Shown one piece after another: positions 24,498 to 32,560 of a stretch of 32,560 bases of DNA. The stretch spans positions 1 to 32,560 of the forward strand of contig JAHEJI010000038.1 in NCBI GenBank assembly GCA_024638965.1, read 5' to 3'. The notes under the pieces were generated by a model that had not been told where the DNA came from, ran no database searches, and worked only from the letters and a program-made list of their open reading frames with translations. A program made the position numbers and the translations under genes. The first letter of the stretch is position 1; the number at the start of each line of letters is the position of its first letter. Origin of the DNA: Planctomycetaceae bacterium. GTDB taxonomy: Bacteria; Planctomycetota; Planctomycetia; Pirellulales; Pirellulaceae.

Positions 24498-25724
24498 CTA
24501 TTGCACCAGCTTTGGCTTCACTAACTTATCGTGAAATGGCATCAAGTTCTCGTCAAAATGAACGCCGGTGCCTTGACCGTTAGTACTGATCTCTAGATCC
24601 CAGGCAACCGCCGCACCGAAAAAGTTGCCACCACCGGTTATTTTCAAATCTGCCGTGGGGGCATAAATGACCCCGTAGAAATCGCCGTTTCCAGATACCT
24701 TCGATTCCTTGCCTAATTCGTTGAGCACGTAGATCTTTAGATTGCTCGGAATAAACGTATCGTTAACAATACCTTGCCCTGAAATAGCGAGACGATCCGT
24801 GACATAGATTTTGGTTGGACCGGTAATTCGAAATTCGCCATTCACTTCCAAATAAGATAGGTATAAAATCCCACCCGGAAACGACGTTGACTTGTTGGAT
24901 GAGATACTAACTGCGTCGAACGACGCGTTGTTCTTAACATATTCTGGATCGAGAAGGTTATTGTCGTTGTTGAAGCTCGCGTCTCCTGGTTCGATGGGCG
25001 GATATTTGATTGGAGGGTGTTCCTCAATTTCGCCCGAAATATGGCCCTGCCCCGAGACGTTGACACCTTGTCCGTCTCCCGGTCGGGCATCACCCTTCAA
25101 TCGCCCATTTGCTACCCGGACCGAACCATTGCTACAGATGTCGCCTTCATTACCTGGAGTCTGCGACGAGTACGAGCCAACGCCAGAACTGTAACTATTC
25201 GATAGTGAACCAAGATAGGCTTCATCAATTCCAACAAAACCACCGCAAATTTTAGGTGTCATTTGAGCCACTGCTCTCACTTCGAGGTCTTTGTTAACAT
25301 TTCCGAATGTTCTTGCGAAGTAAAGTCCTAACGAACCTCGGCACGTCACGCGCACCGCGTTCGCCAGCGACATATCGGTCGTTAATGTGAACAGTGCATT
25401 TTCGGCGTCCCAAATCCCGATTTCCACGTCCCTTGCTGAGATGGTAACCGATTCACTTGCCATTGAATTCCGTGCAGCATACTCAACTGCCGCTGCGCGT
25501 GCCTCGTCCGGGCCCTTGTAGAGTCCTCGAGCGCCTGCGCGAGCGGCGGCATCAGCCGCATTTTGAAGTTCAGCAGTTGCATTCGAGATATGACCAATGT
25601 CGAGCGCGAATGCCATGAAACAAACGAGTATGACCATAACTAAAACCGTGACCACGAAGATGGATCCTTGACGAGGACCGTTGCGTAAAGCGATAGAGGA
25701 ATAACAGCGGATAAATCGATTCAT
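24498..25724 (-). CDS. TadG-like pilus-assembly-type protein with pseudopilin-type N-terminus
   Basis: This 408-residue protein starts with the Tad-family N-terminal block: a basic stretch, then GSIFVVTVLVMVILVCFMAFALDIG (about residues 20-43), then NATAELQNAADAAARAGARGLY. This is the prepilin-like hydrophobic helix of TadE/TadG proteins used by Flp (Tad) pili. The extracytoplasmic remainder is rich in Gly, Ser and Asn. Its C-terminal region has repeated short beta motifs (GKESKVSGNGDFYGVIYAP, DLKITGGGNFFGAAVAWDLE), as seen in DUF7305-type domains. It begins immediately after the TadE stop (TAA followed by ATG with no gap). No Tad ATPase, secretin or prepilin peptidase is in the window. Function is Tad-like surface assembly by analogy. 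Confidence 0.85.
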   Translation of the reverse strand: MNRFIRCYSSIALRNGPRQGSIFVVTVLVMVILVCFMAFALDIGHISNATAELQNAADAAARAGARGLYKGPDEARAAAVEYAARNSMASESVTISARDVEIGIWDAENALFTLTTDMSLANAVRVTCRGSLGLYFARTFGNVNKDLEVRAVAQMTPKICGGFVGIDEAYLGSLSNSYSSGVGSYSSQTPGNEGDICSNGSVRVANGRLKGDARPGDGQGVNVSGQGHISGEIEEHPPIKYPPIEPGDASFNNDNNLLDPEYVKNNASFDAVSISSNKSTSFPGGILYLSYLEVNGEFRITGPTKIYVTDRLAISGQGIVNDTFIPSNLKIYVLNELGKESKVSGNGDFYGVIYAPTADLKITGGGNFFGAAVAWDLEISTNGQGTGVHFDENLMPFHDKLVKPKLVQ

Positions 25725-26162
25725 TTATTCGTGCTCCAAAGTGTAACTTTTGCTTATGTGTCTCCCATTCATAAATGACGCGGGAAAAAGGCTGATGTGA
25801 TCATAATCGACGCTTACCGTGACAGTGCAGCGATCTCCGGCTGTAGCGTTTTCCAGACTGTTGTCTTCAACTGATTGGCCAGTTTCGGTTTCGAGTTCAA
25901 TTGTGAAATTAACGTCATCTAGGGTCACTCCTAATGACTCGACACAAAATTGCTTTGCAGTTTGCTCAACCTTCAAATTGGTCGAGTTGTCGAGCATTGC
26001 CTCTCGTGCTGCAAGACGGGCAGCATTGGCCAACAAATGTTGACCCAATAAAGCTTGCCCGAATTCCATAACCGCAAATACAAACAATAACATGATTGGC
26101 AAACAAAGAGCTGTTTCAATCGCGGCAGCGCCACGTCGATCCTTTTTCATAGCAAGTCTCAT
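25725..26162 (-). CDS. TadE-like pilus-assembly-type protein
   Basis: The N-terminus (MRLAMKKDRRGAAAIETALC, then LPIMLLFVFAVMEFGQALLG) carries the TadE signature R-x-G-x-x-A-x-E followed by a hydrophobic helix, and then the family's LLANAARLAAREAML block. It is a small inner-membrane or pilus-linked protein of the Flp/Tad system, with a short extracytoplasmic domain ending in SKSYTLEHE. The longest frame begins at 26189. I prefer ATG 26160-26162 because AGGAA lies 11 nt upstream and the first nine residues of the longer form add nothing recognisable. The gene directly abuts the TadG-like gene, with which it must be translationally coupled. The 309 bp upstream (26163-26471) shows no convincing promoter and nothing else I can identify. 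Confidence 0.85.
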   Translation of the reverse strand: MRLAMKKDRRGAAAIETALCLPIMLLFVFAVMEFGQALLGQHLLANAARLAAREAMLDNSTNLKVEQTAKQFCVESLGVTLDDVNFTIELETETGQSVEDNSLENATAGDRCTVTVSVDYDHISLFPASFMNGRHISKSYTLEHE

Positions 26163-26471
26163 CGTTGGACTTATTCCTGTCGTAACCAAGTGGAAATTCC
26201 CAAAAAAGACGGACGGGCCTTCATGGGTGTTATTGAATCATAGGTCATTTGCTTACGCCGGGAGAAATATTTGGAGAACAACGGCTTCCGCCAAAATCGA
26301 AATAACCGATTCAATTGGGTCGATACGATTCGAAACTGAGTTTACTCCGTTAATCCCTTTGATATCTTTTTTCTGAATGGAACCCTATGGCACGTTACAT
26401 CGTCAAATCTGACTCTTCGGTATTGCTGTCCAGACGAGCCATTATCGCCAAACCGGAGCCTTGTTGACGGA

Positions 26472-26768
26472 GTGATCGTCCTCCAATTGCCAATTCGTTT
26501 TCGCCGAATTTCCGTTTTCCTGTTGCTTCCTCTTGTCATAAATTGTCTCTTGGCGGGCACGATCGTCAGCGCTGAAGAACTCGGTCGACATCGAAATGAC
26601 CCGCGTGGATGTCAGCTTCGGTTTGCATCACTTCAGATTCCAACATTTCCACACGCTGTCAAAAGACTCCCCATCGTTTCGCAAACTCAAAAAGCAGCTC
26701 GGACATACCATCCCGCGTATTTAACCGAACAACTCAAGAGCCCCATTTTGCCTATTCGCCAATTTTGA
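26472..26768 (+). CDS. Possible small secreted protein
   Basis: A 98-residue frame begins with GTG 26472 (or TTG at 26487). The first 36 residues look like a signal peptide: basic IRFRRIS, hydrophobic VFLLLPLVINCLLAGTIV, then an SAE-type cleavage site. The rest (about 60 residues) is basic and Pro/Gln-rich, with no recognised domain. It lies 88 bp before the TolC-like gene on the same strand and may form one transcript with it. GGAG directly overlaps the GTG, so the ribosome-binding site is poorly spaced. I cannot exclude a chance frame or a decayed gene. Conservation in related genomes would decide. Confidence 0.4.
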   Translation: MIVLQLPIRFRRISVFLLLPLVINCLLAGTIVSAEELGRHRNDPRGCQLRFASLQIPTFPHAVKRLPIVSQTQKAARTYHPAYLTEQLKSPILPIRQF

Positions 26769-26784
26769 GCGTAAAATAGGCAAA
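26747..26784 (+). other. 10-bp inverted repeat spanning a small-gene stop codon
   Basis: TTTGCCTATT (26747-26756) and AATAGGCAAA (26775-26784) are perfect reverse complements around an 18-nt loop. The loop holds the stop of the preceding small frame. There is no T-run, so it is not a standard terminator. It could be an operator or attenuating hairpin ahead of the TolC-like gene. Confidence 0.45.
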
Positions 26785-26856
26785 GCTCGTAGTTTCTGTC
26801 ATTCGCGCAAACAACCCTCACACGTTAAAGGCTAGCAAACCGATAATTTCGATGTA

Positions 26857-28212
26857 ATGAAATTGCGCTCGACCTACGTCCAAACCGACCTAGCATCCCC
26901 AAATCTCAATGCGCGGATTTGGCTCAAAGCTGGGATTTTTCTTGGGCTAATTGCATTGAATTCGGCGTTTTTAAGCGGGCCGGCTCGACCGGTATTTGGA
27001 AGCCCGTATCAAATCGTCCAACCTGTTGCTCAAGATTTGCAGCGATCGGAGCGGCTCACGACATTGGAGCAATTCGAAGCCGCTGCGATACAAAACAATC
27101 CGACTTTGAACATCGCTGTTGCTCTCGTTCAAGCTGCAAGGCATCAAGCTACTCAGGCTGGTCTGAAGCCGAACCCAACATTTGGAATCTGGAGTGAGGA
27201 AATTGGTAACGCCGATTCAGCGCTGCTTGGAGCTTATATTAGACAGGTTCGACAACGAGGCGGCAAAAGATGCCTGAATCAAAAGGTCAAGGAATATGAG
27301 AGTCGGGTCCTGGAACGTGAGTATGAGCAGCAGAAATTACGAATCTTGACGGACGTTCGCACAGCCTTTTTCAATCTCCTGATTGCTCAACGTCAAACTC
27401 AATTGACAAAACAACTGAATGAAGCGCAAACAACAGCTGCTCAACAAATCAAAAAACTGTATGAGTCGGAAGAGTCACCAAAAACCGATTTATTTCAAGC
27501 TGAAATCAAAGCTCGCCAAACGGCAAATCGTGCCCGCCAAACAGAACTTGCCAGAATTAGTGCCTGGCGTGAATTGACCGCCATTATCGGAATGCCTGAC
27601 CTCCCCATAACAAATGTAGTCGGTAGTCTCGACGAATTGCCAGAAATCGTCGAATGGGAACGAGTGCTTAATCATCTATTGACAAACAGTCCCGAGATTC
27701 ACACCGCCGAAGCCAAGATTGAGCAAGCCAACGCCACTTATCAGCAGGCCCTGGCCTACAGCGTACCAGATATTGAGACCCAATTTTCAGTCGGGCAAGA
27801 TACATTTACCGACGATACGTTCGGTGGATTTCAAATTGGTATTCCAATTCAACGATACAATCGCAATCAAGGCAATATTGCGGCAGCGAGGGCGAGCAAA
27901 TTTCAGGCGCAACAGGACCTACGCCGCGTGCAACTATCGATTCAGAAAAGGCTTGCTTCCATCTATGGGGATTATCAGGCAGCCTGCGAACAGACCAAAG
28001 CGTACACGGATGAGATGCTGCCCAAAGCGAAGGAGACACTAGACCTTGTAACCGAGGGATATCGGGAAGGTGAAGTAAGTTTCCTCCAGCTGCTGGCGGC
28101 TCAACAGACGACAATCGACCTTACAACTCAGTATCTTCAGATCTTGAAAACCCGATGGATCTCGCAGCAAAAAATCGAGGGAATGTTGCTCGACAACAGC
28201 TTGGATCAATAA
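26857..28212 (+). CDS. TolC/CusC-family outer-membrane efflux protein
   Basis: This 451-residue protein is an outer-membrane factor, the exit duct used by tripartite RND, ABC or HlyD-type exporters. A hydrophobic N-terminal segment (about residues 22-42) acts as the export signal. Two copies of the OEP domain follow: TTLEQFEAAAIQNNPTLNIA with the LKPNPTFG block, and later VLNHLLTNSPEIHTAEAKIE, QIGIPIQRYNRNQGNIAAAR and VTEGYREGEVSFLQLLAAQQ. The segment GYREGEVSFLQLL is the hallmark end of CzcC/CusC-type proteins. Metal or drug substrate cannot be told. It has no pump gene beside it. Possible partners in the window are the RND pump at 13867 and the HlyD/M50 pair at 3270. It ends 6 bp from the convergent membrane-protein gene. 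Confidence 0.92.
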   Translation: MKLRSTYVQTDLASPNLNARIWLKAGIFLGLIALNSAFLSGPARPVFGSPYQIVQPVAQDLQRSERLTTLEQFEAAAIQNNPTLNIAVALVQAARHQATQAGLKPNPTFGIWSEEIGNADSALLGAYIRQVRQRGGKRCLNQKVKEYESRVLEREYEQQKLRILTDVRTAFFNLLIAQRQTQLTKQLNEAQTTAAQQIKKLYESEESPKTDLFQAEIKARQTANRARQTELARISAWRELTAIIGMPDLPITNVVGSLDELPEIVEWERVLNHLLTNSPEIHTAEAKIEQANATYQQALAYSVPDIETQFSVGQDTFTDDTFGGFQIGIPIQRYNRNQGNIAAARASKFQAQQDLRRVQLSIQKRLASIYGDYQAACEQTKAYTDEMLPKAKETLDLVTEGYREGEVSFLQLLAAQQTTIDLTTQYLQILKTRWISQQKIEGMLLDNSLDQ

Positions 28213-28220
28213 ATCAAGCT
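28198..28220. other. Small hairpin between two convergent stop codons
   Basis: AGCTTG (28198-28203) pairs with CAAGCT (28215-28220), and the stem extends by GAT/ATC-type pairing with one bulge. It overlaps the stops of both convergent genes. With no T-run on either side, a bidirectional terminator role is weakly supported. Confidence 0.25.
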
Positions 28221-28932
28221 ACAGTGTCCGGTGTTTAAAAAACTGAGGACTGACGCACGTTCCAAACCATTGATATCCCAAAGCCATGATCGGTTGAAGC
28301 GCACACCAAACGCCAACCAGAATTGCAAACATCAGGTTTCCGGCAAGTTGTGAAATGCCAATCACTGTTGCAGCAAACGTCATTGCCAGCAACAAATGTG
28401 AAATCTTAAACTGCAGATTTGGGCATGTCGCGTTTTGGTGCTCCTGGATCTCCTCGAAATAACGCCAATCAAAATATATGGTTGCTCCCAGGAATCCGAT
28501 CAACATTGCGAGCAATGGACCGATTAGAAAGAAAACCAGGGAATCAGCAGGCATACGGCCAAGCATTACGGCTGCCGTTGGAGCATAACCGGCCAATGCG
28601 CCCGACGCCCCAACCAGTGATCGCACATTAAAGAGATTGCCAAGTAAACAGTTCAGGCCGTTCAGAAACAGAATCGAGATCACACCCGTAGTTAATGCAA
28701 TGAGCACTCCAATAAAAAATCCGAAGAACGAACTGACACAAACGGACAGGATCAAACCGAGATAAAAAGGCACTTCGAAATGCCAATTCATGGATGCGGT
28801 CATGATCGCAATAAATGTCAATGGGTAAATTCCCCCAGCCGCGATGATACCCGGGAGCGATCGAAAACAGAGTGCCAGGTTCGATTCCCAGATCAAAATC
28901 TGTTCATTTCTTGAAGGTCGTTCATAAGCCAA
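28219..28932 (-). CDS. Multi-pass membrane protein of unknown function
   Basis: About six to seven hydrophobic segments are visible: GIIAAGGIYPLTFIAIMTAS, FYLGLILSVCVSSFFGFFIG with the following LIALTTGVISILFL, the region ALAGYAPTAAVMLGRM, FFLIGPLLAMLIGFLGATI, and two near the C-terminus (HLLLAMTFAATVIGISQLAG, LMFAILVGVWCALQPIMALG). The segment QFKISHLLLAMTFAAT resembles the QFSLRTLLLLMT motif seen in many planctomycetal membrane proteins of unknown function. The start is uncertain. TTG 28930-28932 (LAYERPSRNEQ) follows AGGA with a 9-nt spacer, while the longest frame uses TTG 28960-28962 without a ribosome-binding site. No enzyme or transporter family is recognised. SurE lies about 210 bp upstream on the same strand. 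Confidence 0.72.
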   Translation of the reverse strand: MAYERPSRNEQILIWESNLALCFRSLPGIIAAGGIYPLTFIAIMTASMNWHFEVPFYLGLILSVCVSSFFGFFIGVLIALTTGVISILFLNGLNCLLGNLFNVRSLVGASGALAGYAPTAAVMLGRMPADSLVFFLIGPLLAMLIGFLGATIYFDWRYFEEIQEHQNATCPNLQFKISHLLLAMTFAATVIGISQLAGNLMFAILVGVWCALQPIMALGYQWFGTCVSPQFFKHRTL

Positions 28933-29145
28933 AACTGTGAATCCTGTATGGTGAAGCAACAACGGGCAACCGAACCGGAATTACGATTGATTTGTTTCAT
29001 CCTTTCTGATCAGTTCTACGCCACTGCTGGTCAAGGGTTCAAAAACTACTTGGACGACAACCATTGGTGGCCTGGTTGGCTCATCTGTCGAAGAGCCGAA
29101 CTGATTCTCCAAAAACAGCTTGGCAGGAGGAACTATCGAAGCAGT

Positions 29146-29844
29146 CTAACCGAGAACCGTCATCGCAACGTTTCCACTAAAACAAATATCAATATCGCAG
29201 CCTTCTTTTCTTGGCCGACCTTGATAGTCCCCGTCGTAAACAAACCCGGCATCCACTTGGAGATACGTGGTCGGTAAAGGATTCGGATCGAGTTCACACT
29301 GCTTGATTCCAACTTCGTCGACACTCAAAGTTTCTTGAGTCAAATCAGGCAAGTTTACATTCATAAAACAACGCGAATCGGAACCGTGTTTCTTCAACAA
29401 TTCGCCCAGTAATCGGTCTGCAAGTTGCTCGGCAGGCCCCCATTCAAAAGGCTGACTTTTTCGTCGCTTATGATACTGGGAGAAAGCCACCGCGTTGACG
29501 CCCTGCAACCACCCCTCTCGAGCCGCGGCAACGGTTCCCGAAACATACGTGTCTGCGCCCAGATTCGCACCATGGTTGATTCCTGACAAGACCCAATCAA
29601 AATCAAGCTCCAACTGAGTCACTGCGATTCTCACACAATCCGCTGGCGTGCCATTTAGGGAATAAGACCCACTGGCTTGTTCAATCAGGACCAAGGGACG
29701 TTCAAGTGTCAATTGATGGCTGATTCCAGATTGAGGGTCTTGGGGCGCAACGACCACGACTTCGCCAAAGCGAGAGGCCACTCGTTCGAGCAACTTAAGT
29801 CCATTTGCGCCCCAACCGTCATCATTTGTCAAAAGAAATCTCAT
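29146..29844 (-). CDS. surE: 5'/3'-nucleotidase SurE
   Basis: SurE removes phosphate from nucleoside monophosphates and acts as a survival protein in stationary phase in other bacteria. The metal-binding residues are in place: Asp8-Asp9 in LLTNDDGW, Ser39 in PQSGISHQ, and Asn90 in LSGINHGANLG. Other conserved blocks are LNGTPADCVRIA, TYVSGTVAAAREG and FMNVNLPD. The 232-residue length is normal (about 250). It is divergent from the sulfatase with 75 bp between starts. The start ATG 29842-29844 is the only one ahead of the conserved RFLLTNDDG. The 3' end is followed by about 180 bp with no gene. Confidence 0.93.
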   Translation of the reverse strand: MRFLLTNDDGWGANGLKLLERVASRFGEVVVVAPQDPQSGISHQLTLERPLVLIEQASGSYSLNGTPADCVRIAVTQLELDFDWVLSGINHGANLGADTYVSGTVAAAREGWLQGVNAVAFSQYHKRRKSQPFEWGPAEQLADRLLGELLKKHGSDSRCFMNVNLPDLTQETLSVDEVGIKQCELDPNPLPTTYLQVDAGFVYDGDYQGRPRKEGCDIDICFSGNVAMTVLG

Positions 29845-29919
29845 ACGCGCCTTGATGCTTGATTTCGCTTATTATGGATGCGATTACAGCATCCGTACCC
29901 GTCCGAATTTCGCGTAAAC

Positions 29920-31659
29920 ATGAATCCATTCAAAGTCCTGACCGCCTGCTATTTGATTCTATCCTTTTCGGTCTTCCTTGATAAAGCGCGTTGCGACGAA
30001 TCGGACGCACGACCCAATATCCTGATTATCATGTCCGATGATATGGGATACTCGGATATCGGCTGTTATGGAAGCGAAATACAATCCCCAGCGCTCGATC
30101 GACTTGCCGCGACTGGGCTGCGATTCACCCAGTTTTATAACACCGCGCGCTGTTGTCCGACTCGAGCAAGCTTGCTGACCGGATTGTATCCTCATCAAGC
30201 CGGCATCGGTTGGATGATGGCTGATCAAGGGCTGGACGGATACCGCGGCGAACTCAATCGAAAGTGTGTGACGATCGCAGAAGTACTCAGGGCGGGAGGA
30301 TATGCAACCTATATGATCGGCAAATGGCATGTAACCAAATATGTTAATCCAAAGGACGACTCCGAAAAATTCAATTGGCCCCAGCAGAGAGGATTCGATC
30401 AATTCTATGGGATCATAAATGGGGCAAGTAGCTTGTGGGATCCCAATTCGCTAGTTCGAGGAAATAAACTGATCACCTGTGTGAACGATGCCAAGTACCG
30501 ACCCAACGAGCCCTACCATTTCACTGACGCAGTTAGTGACAACGCCGCAACGCTTATTCGCGAACACGATGGGCAAAGACCTTTTTTTATGTACGTGGCG
30601 TACACGGCTGCCCATTGGCCCATGCACGCGCGTGAACGAGATATTTCGAAGTATCGCGGTCGATACGATCAGGGCTATGAGTCGATTCGTAAAGCACGCT
30701 TGGCGAGGATGAAAGAACTGGGCGTGATCGCTAAAGACGTAGAGCTATCGCAGTGCGCCGGAAAATGGGATTCCGTAAAAGATAGAAAATGGGAATCCGC
30801 TTGCATGGAAGTATATGCTGGGATGATTGATCAGATGGACCAGGGAATCGGTCGAATCGTCAAGGCTCTGGAAGACAAGGGACAACTTGATAACACTCTC
30901 ATCATGTTTCTTCAGGACAATGGAGGGTGCGCAGAAGGAGGTGGACGCGATCCGAATCCGGAAAAGACTAACCCAAGGGGCGCAGGACCAAGTTTGGATT
31001 TGATTCCCGTCGACAAAATTCATTACTTTGGAAGCGTACCGCCACAAACCCGCGACGGCTGGCCGGTTCGACGTGGGCATGTCATGCCGGGCCCCGCCGA
31101 CACATACATCGGATACGGAAGAAACTGGGCCAACGTTTCCAATACTCCTTTTCGAGAATACAAGCACTGGACGCACGAAGGCGGGATTTCAACTCCACTA
31201 ATCGTTCATTGGCCAGACGGATTCACCGGCCGAAATGAATTACGCCATGAACCATCCCATTTGATCGATTTGATGGCCACAAGTGTCGACGTTAGCGGGG
31301 TCGACTACCCCGACCAATTTGACTCCCACGAAATTACGCCGATGGAAGGCAAAAGCCTTTGGCCCGTGTTTCAAGGCAAGTCACTTGAGCGCGACGCAAT
31401 TTACTGGGAACACGAGGGCAATCGAGCGGTCAGAATGGGTGACTGGAAACTCGTCGCCAAAGGCAAAATGCGAGATCGGACCGAAGCTGTAACATGGGAA
31501 CTCTACAACATTGCCAACGATCGTAGCGAACAAAATAATCTCGCTTTCACCTACCCGGAACAAGTCGAAAAAATGTCAACCATGTGGCAAAGTTACGCCG
31601 AACGCGCATCTGTATTTCCCTGTCCAAAACCGAAGCCAAAGAATAAGGCGAAAAAATAG
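29920..31659 (+). CDS. Secreted sulfatase (formylglycine-dependent arylsulfatase family S1)
   Basis: The enzyme hydrolyses sulfate esters, most likely on marine polysaccharides. It has a signal peptide (MNPFKVLTACYLILSFSVFL, then cleavage near ARC-DES). It is followed by the metal-binding start RPNILIIMSDDMGYSDIGCY and the activation motif CCPTRASLLTG. There Cys78-x-Pro80-x-Arg82 is the site converted to formylglycine, so an FGE (sulfatase-modifying factor) is required. Further motifs are GGYATYMIGKWHV and MFLQDNGGC. Length (579 residues) fits the larger subfamilies. I start at ATG 29920 because it begins the signal peptide; a longer frame starts at ATG 29878 with no better ribosome-binding site. 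The C-terminus ends in a Lys/Pro run (PKPKPKNKAKK), which may be a flexible tail. Substrate cannot be told. Confidence 0.93.
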   Translation: MNPFKVLTACYLILSFSVFLDKARCDESDARPNILIIMSDDMGYSDIGCYGSEIQSPALDRLAATGLRFTQFYNTARCCPTRASLLTGLYPHQAGIGWMMADQGLDGYRGELNRKCVTIAEVLRAGGYATYMIGKWHVTKYVNPKDDSEKFNWPQQRGFDQFYGIINGASSLWDPNSLVRGNKLITCVNDAKYRPNEPYHFTDAVSDNAATLIREHDGQRPFFMYVAYTAAHWPMHARERDISKYRGRYDQGYESIRKARLARMKELGVIAKDVELSQCAGKWDSVKDRKWESACMEVYAGMIDQMDQGIGRIVKALEDKGQLDNTLIMFLQDNGGCAEGGGRDPNPEKTNPRGAGPSLDLIPVDKIHYFGSVPPQTRDGWPVRRGHVMPGPADTYIGYGRNWANVSNTPFREYKHWTHEGGISTPLIVHWPDGFTGRNELRHEPSHLIDLMATSVDVSGVDYPDQFDSHEITPMEGKSLWPVFQGKSLERDAIYWEHEGNRAVRMGDWKLVAKGKMRDRTEAVTWELYNIANDRSEQNNLAFTYPEQVEKMSTMWQSYAERASVFPCPKPKPKNKAKK

Positions 31660-31727
31660 CGACGTGGCTTTGTCGTCCCGCTTATGACGTTTAAGCACTA
31701 CCTCGAATCGCTGTTAGGAAATTGGCA

Positions 31728-32560
31728 CTACTGTTTCGCCTCTTTCAGTAGAACCTGGTAAACCAATCCGTTCACCCATGTTCCCGGATTTATGTTGGAG
31801 GCAGAATCGATCACGCCGATTCCCAATTCAATGCTGGCGTTCGCATTGGCATCCTCGTTTTTTTGTTTGTAGGCAAGCGCGTCGACAACATGTGTTGAAG
31901 CCATTAAATAGGTTCGATGTTGTTTCTTTTCCGTATCAACTACGTCTCGGCATCGAATATTCCATTTCAATGTATCAGCCAGGTTGCCTTTTCTCATTTC
32001 GGACAATGCTTTGCAAAAGAACATCCATTCTCGGTCAGGCGATGAGTCGTAACCGGAAACGATATCTGCAAACTCATGAACCGTATCAAGATCCGAAACA
32101 AGATGGGGCTTGAGCAAGCAGACTTTTGCGATACGTTCAGCCACATTAGGTCGGTAGGTATTCTCGAAATTGGATAACAGCCTGCGACACTGTTCCATGT
32201 AGTGTTCGTCGTCGTCCAAATACGCATAGATGATTCCCAGTTGAAATCGATTGTACTGATCTTCATCTTGAGCAAGTCTCTTTTCAAAATAATAGGCGGC
32301 GGTTTGCAATTCCTCGTCGGATTCCGCAAACATCGCAAACTTGCCAGCGTTGTCGATTTTGCCACTCTCAATAACATTCGAAAACACGAACAGATTGACA
32401 AGGAGGAACCCTCCAATCCGCCAGGCGGCTTTAAGGTCTTTCACCCCCCAGTAAAGTGCAAGCGACAATGCTCCTAACGTAAGAAACTGATACCAAAATC
32501 CTGGTGATGTACCGATCGCGCCCGTCACGCTCTTGGTCAACAGCAGAAAAAACAGAGCTG
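31728..32560 (-). CDS. Membrane-anchored helical/TPR-like protein, C-terminal part
   Basis: The frame enters from the right edge and stops at 31728. A TTG at 32538-32540 could start it, but the frame continues upstream with hydrophobic codons (ALFFLLL at the edge), so the gene probably begins outside the window. The visible part has two membrane segments (FWYQFLTLGALSLALYWGV, and AWRIGGFLLVNLFVFSNVIE). These are followed by about 200 soluble helical residues: TAAYYFEKRLAQDEDQYNRF, LGIIYAYLDDDEHYMEQCRRL, and ALAYKQKNEDANANASIELG. The pattern resembles tetratricopeptide-type helical pairs. Such helical tails occur at the C-terminus of planctomycetal membrane protein kinases and other multi-domain proteins, but no kinase motif is in view. 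Function is unknown. Confidence 0.65.
   Translation of the reverse strand, partial: ALFFLLLTKSVTGAIGTSPGFWYQFLTLGALSLALYWGVKDLKAAWRIGGFLLVNLFVFSNVIESGKIDNAGKFAMFAESDEELQTAAYYFEKRLAQDEDQYNRFQLGIIYAYLDDDEHYMEQCRRLLSNFENTYRPNVAERIAKVCLLKPHLVSDLDTVHEFADIVSGYDSSPDREWMFFCKALSEMRKGNLADTLKWNIRCRDVVDTEKKQHRTYLMASTHVVDALAYKQKNEDANANASIELGIGVIDSASNINPGTWVNGLVYQVLLKEAKQ

Noticed and set aside
28948..29277. 109-residue plus-strand frame between the membrane protein and surE
   Set aside because: It overlaps the 3' end of surE and the start of the membrane protein, has no ribosome-binding site, and shows no recognisable domain.
1..32560. CRISPR arrays, tRNA or rRNA genes, prophage or integrase
   Set aside because: No direct-repeat array with regular spacers, no cloverleaf or rRNA-like stretch, and no phage or recombinase family was seen on either strand.

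Overview
The window looks like part of a planctomycete chromosome, most likely Pirellulaceae or a close relative. The pointers are a giant acidic repeat protein whose N-terminus carries a variant of the planctomycetal LEPR-XLL motif (LEERQVLSA), a DUF1080 protein, a formylglycine-type sulfatase, a rhamnulokinase, an M50-HlyD membrane protein, and a membrane protein with the planctomycetal 'QFKISHLLLAMT' segment. G+C is near 50 percent by eye. Taxonomy is inferred from gene content only. I see no rRNA, tRNA, CRISPR array or prophage.

Left part (1-6421): a giant extracellular repeat protein runs leftward off the edge. It is divergent from a periplasmic adaptor (HlyD-like) and a 720-residue fusion of a PqqD-like N-terminus, an M50 site-2-protease-type core (HELGH) and a C-terminal HlyD arm. 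Both divergent genes have TATAAT-type sites in the shared 318-bp intergenic region. The pair could process or export the giant protein, but this is a hypothesis.

Middle-left (6235-12231): a compact tssK-tssL-tssM operon is divergent from an FHA protein with a degenerate DUF4123-like C-terminus. The TssM-like protein is the most unusual item. It keeps the TM1-TM2/cytoplasmic/TM3 architecture but has lost a recognisable Walker A and Walker B, lacks the large periplasmic half of normal TssM, and ends in about 60 residues antisense to the M50-HlyD gene. Sheath, tube, spike and ClpV genes are absent from the window. This is the best candidate for an undescribed type VI-related system.

Middle (12232-17319): a 51-residue lipoprotein gene with a strong Shine-Dalgarno sequence and a clear terminator, a 155-bp MITE-like palindromic element, uridine kinase, and a 1150-residue RND pump with an apparent duplication of the TM2-TM3 region.

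Middle-right (17320-23746): a DUF1080 protein and rhamnulokinase (both minus), a divergent FMN-dependent 2-hydroxyacid (lactate-type) dehydrogenase, and a LonB/YcbZ-like AAA protease. Rhamnulokinase and a lactate-type dehydrogenase fit deoxysugar breakdown through lactaldehyde and lactate.

Right part (23830-32560): an operon of TadE-like, TadG-like and DUF1573 proteins closes with an intrinsic terminator. Then come a possible small secreted protein, a TolC/CusC-type outer-membrane factor, a multi-pass membrane protein, SurE, a divergent sulfatase, and the C-terminal part of a membrane-anchored protein that enters from the right edge.
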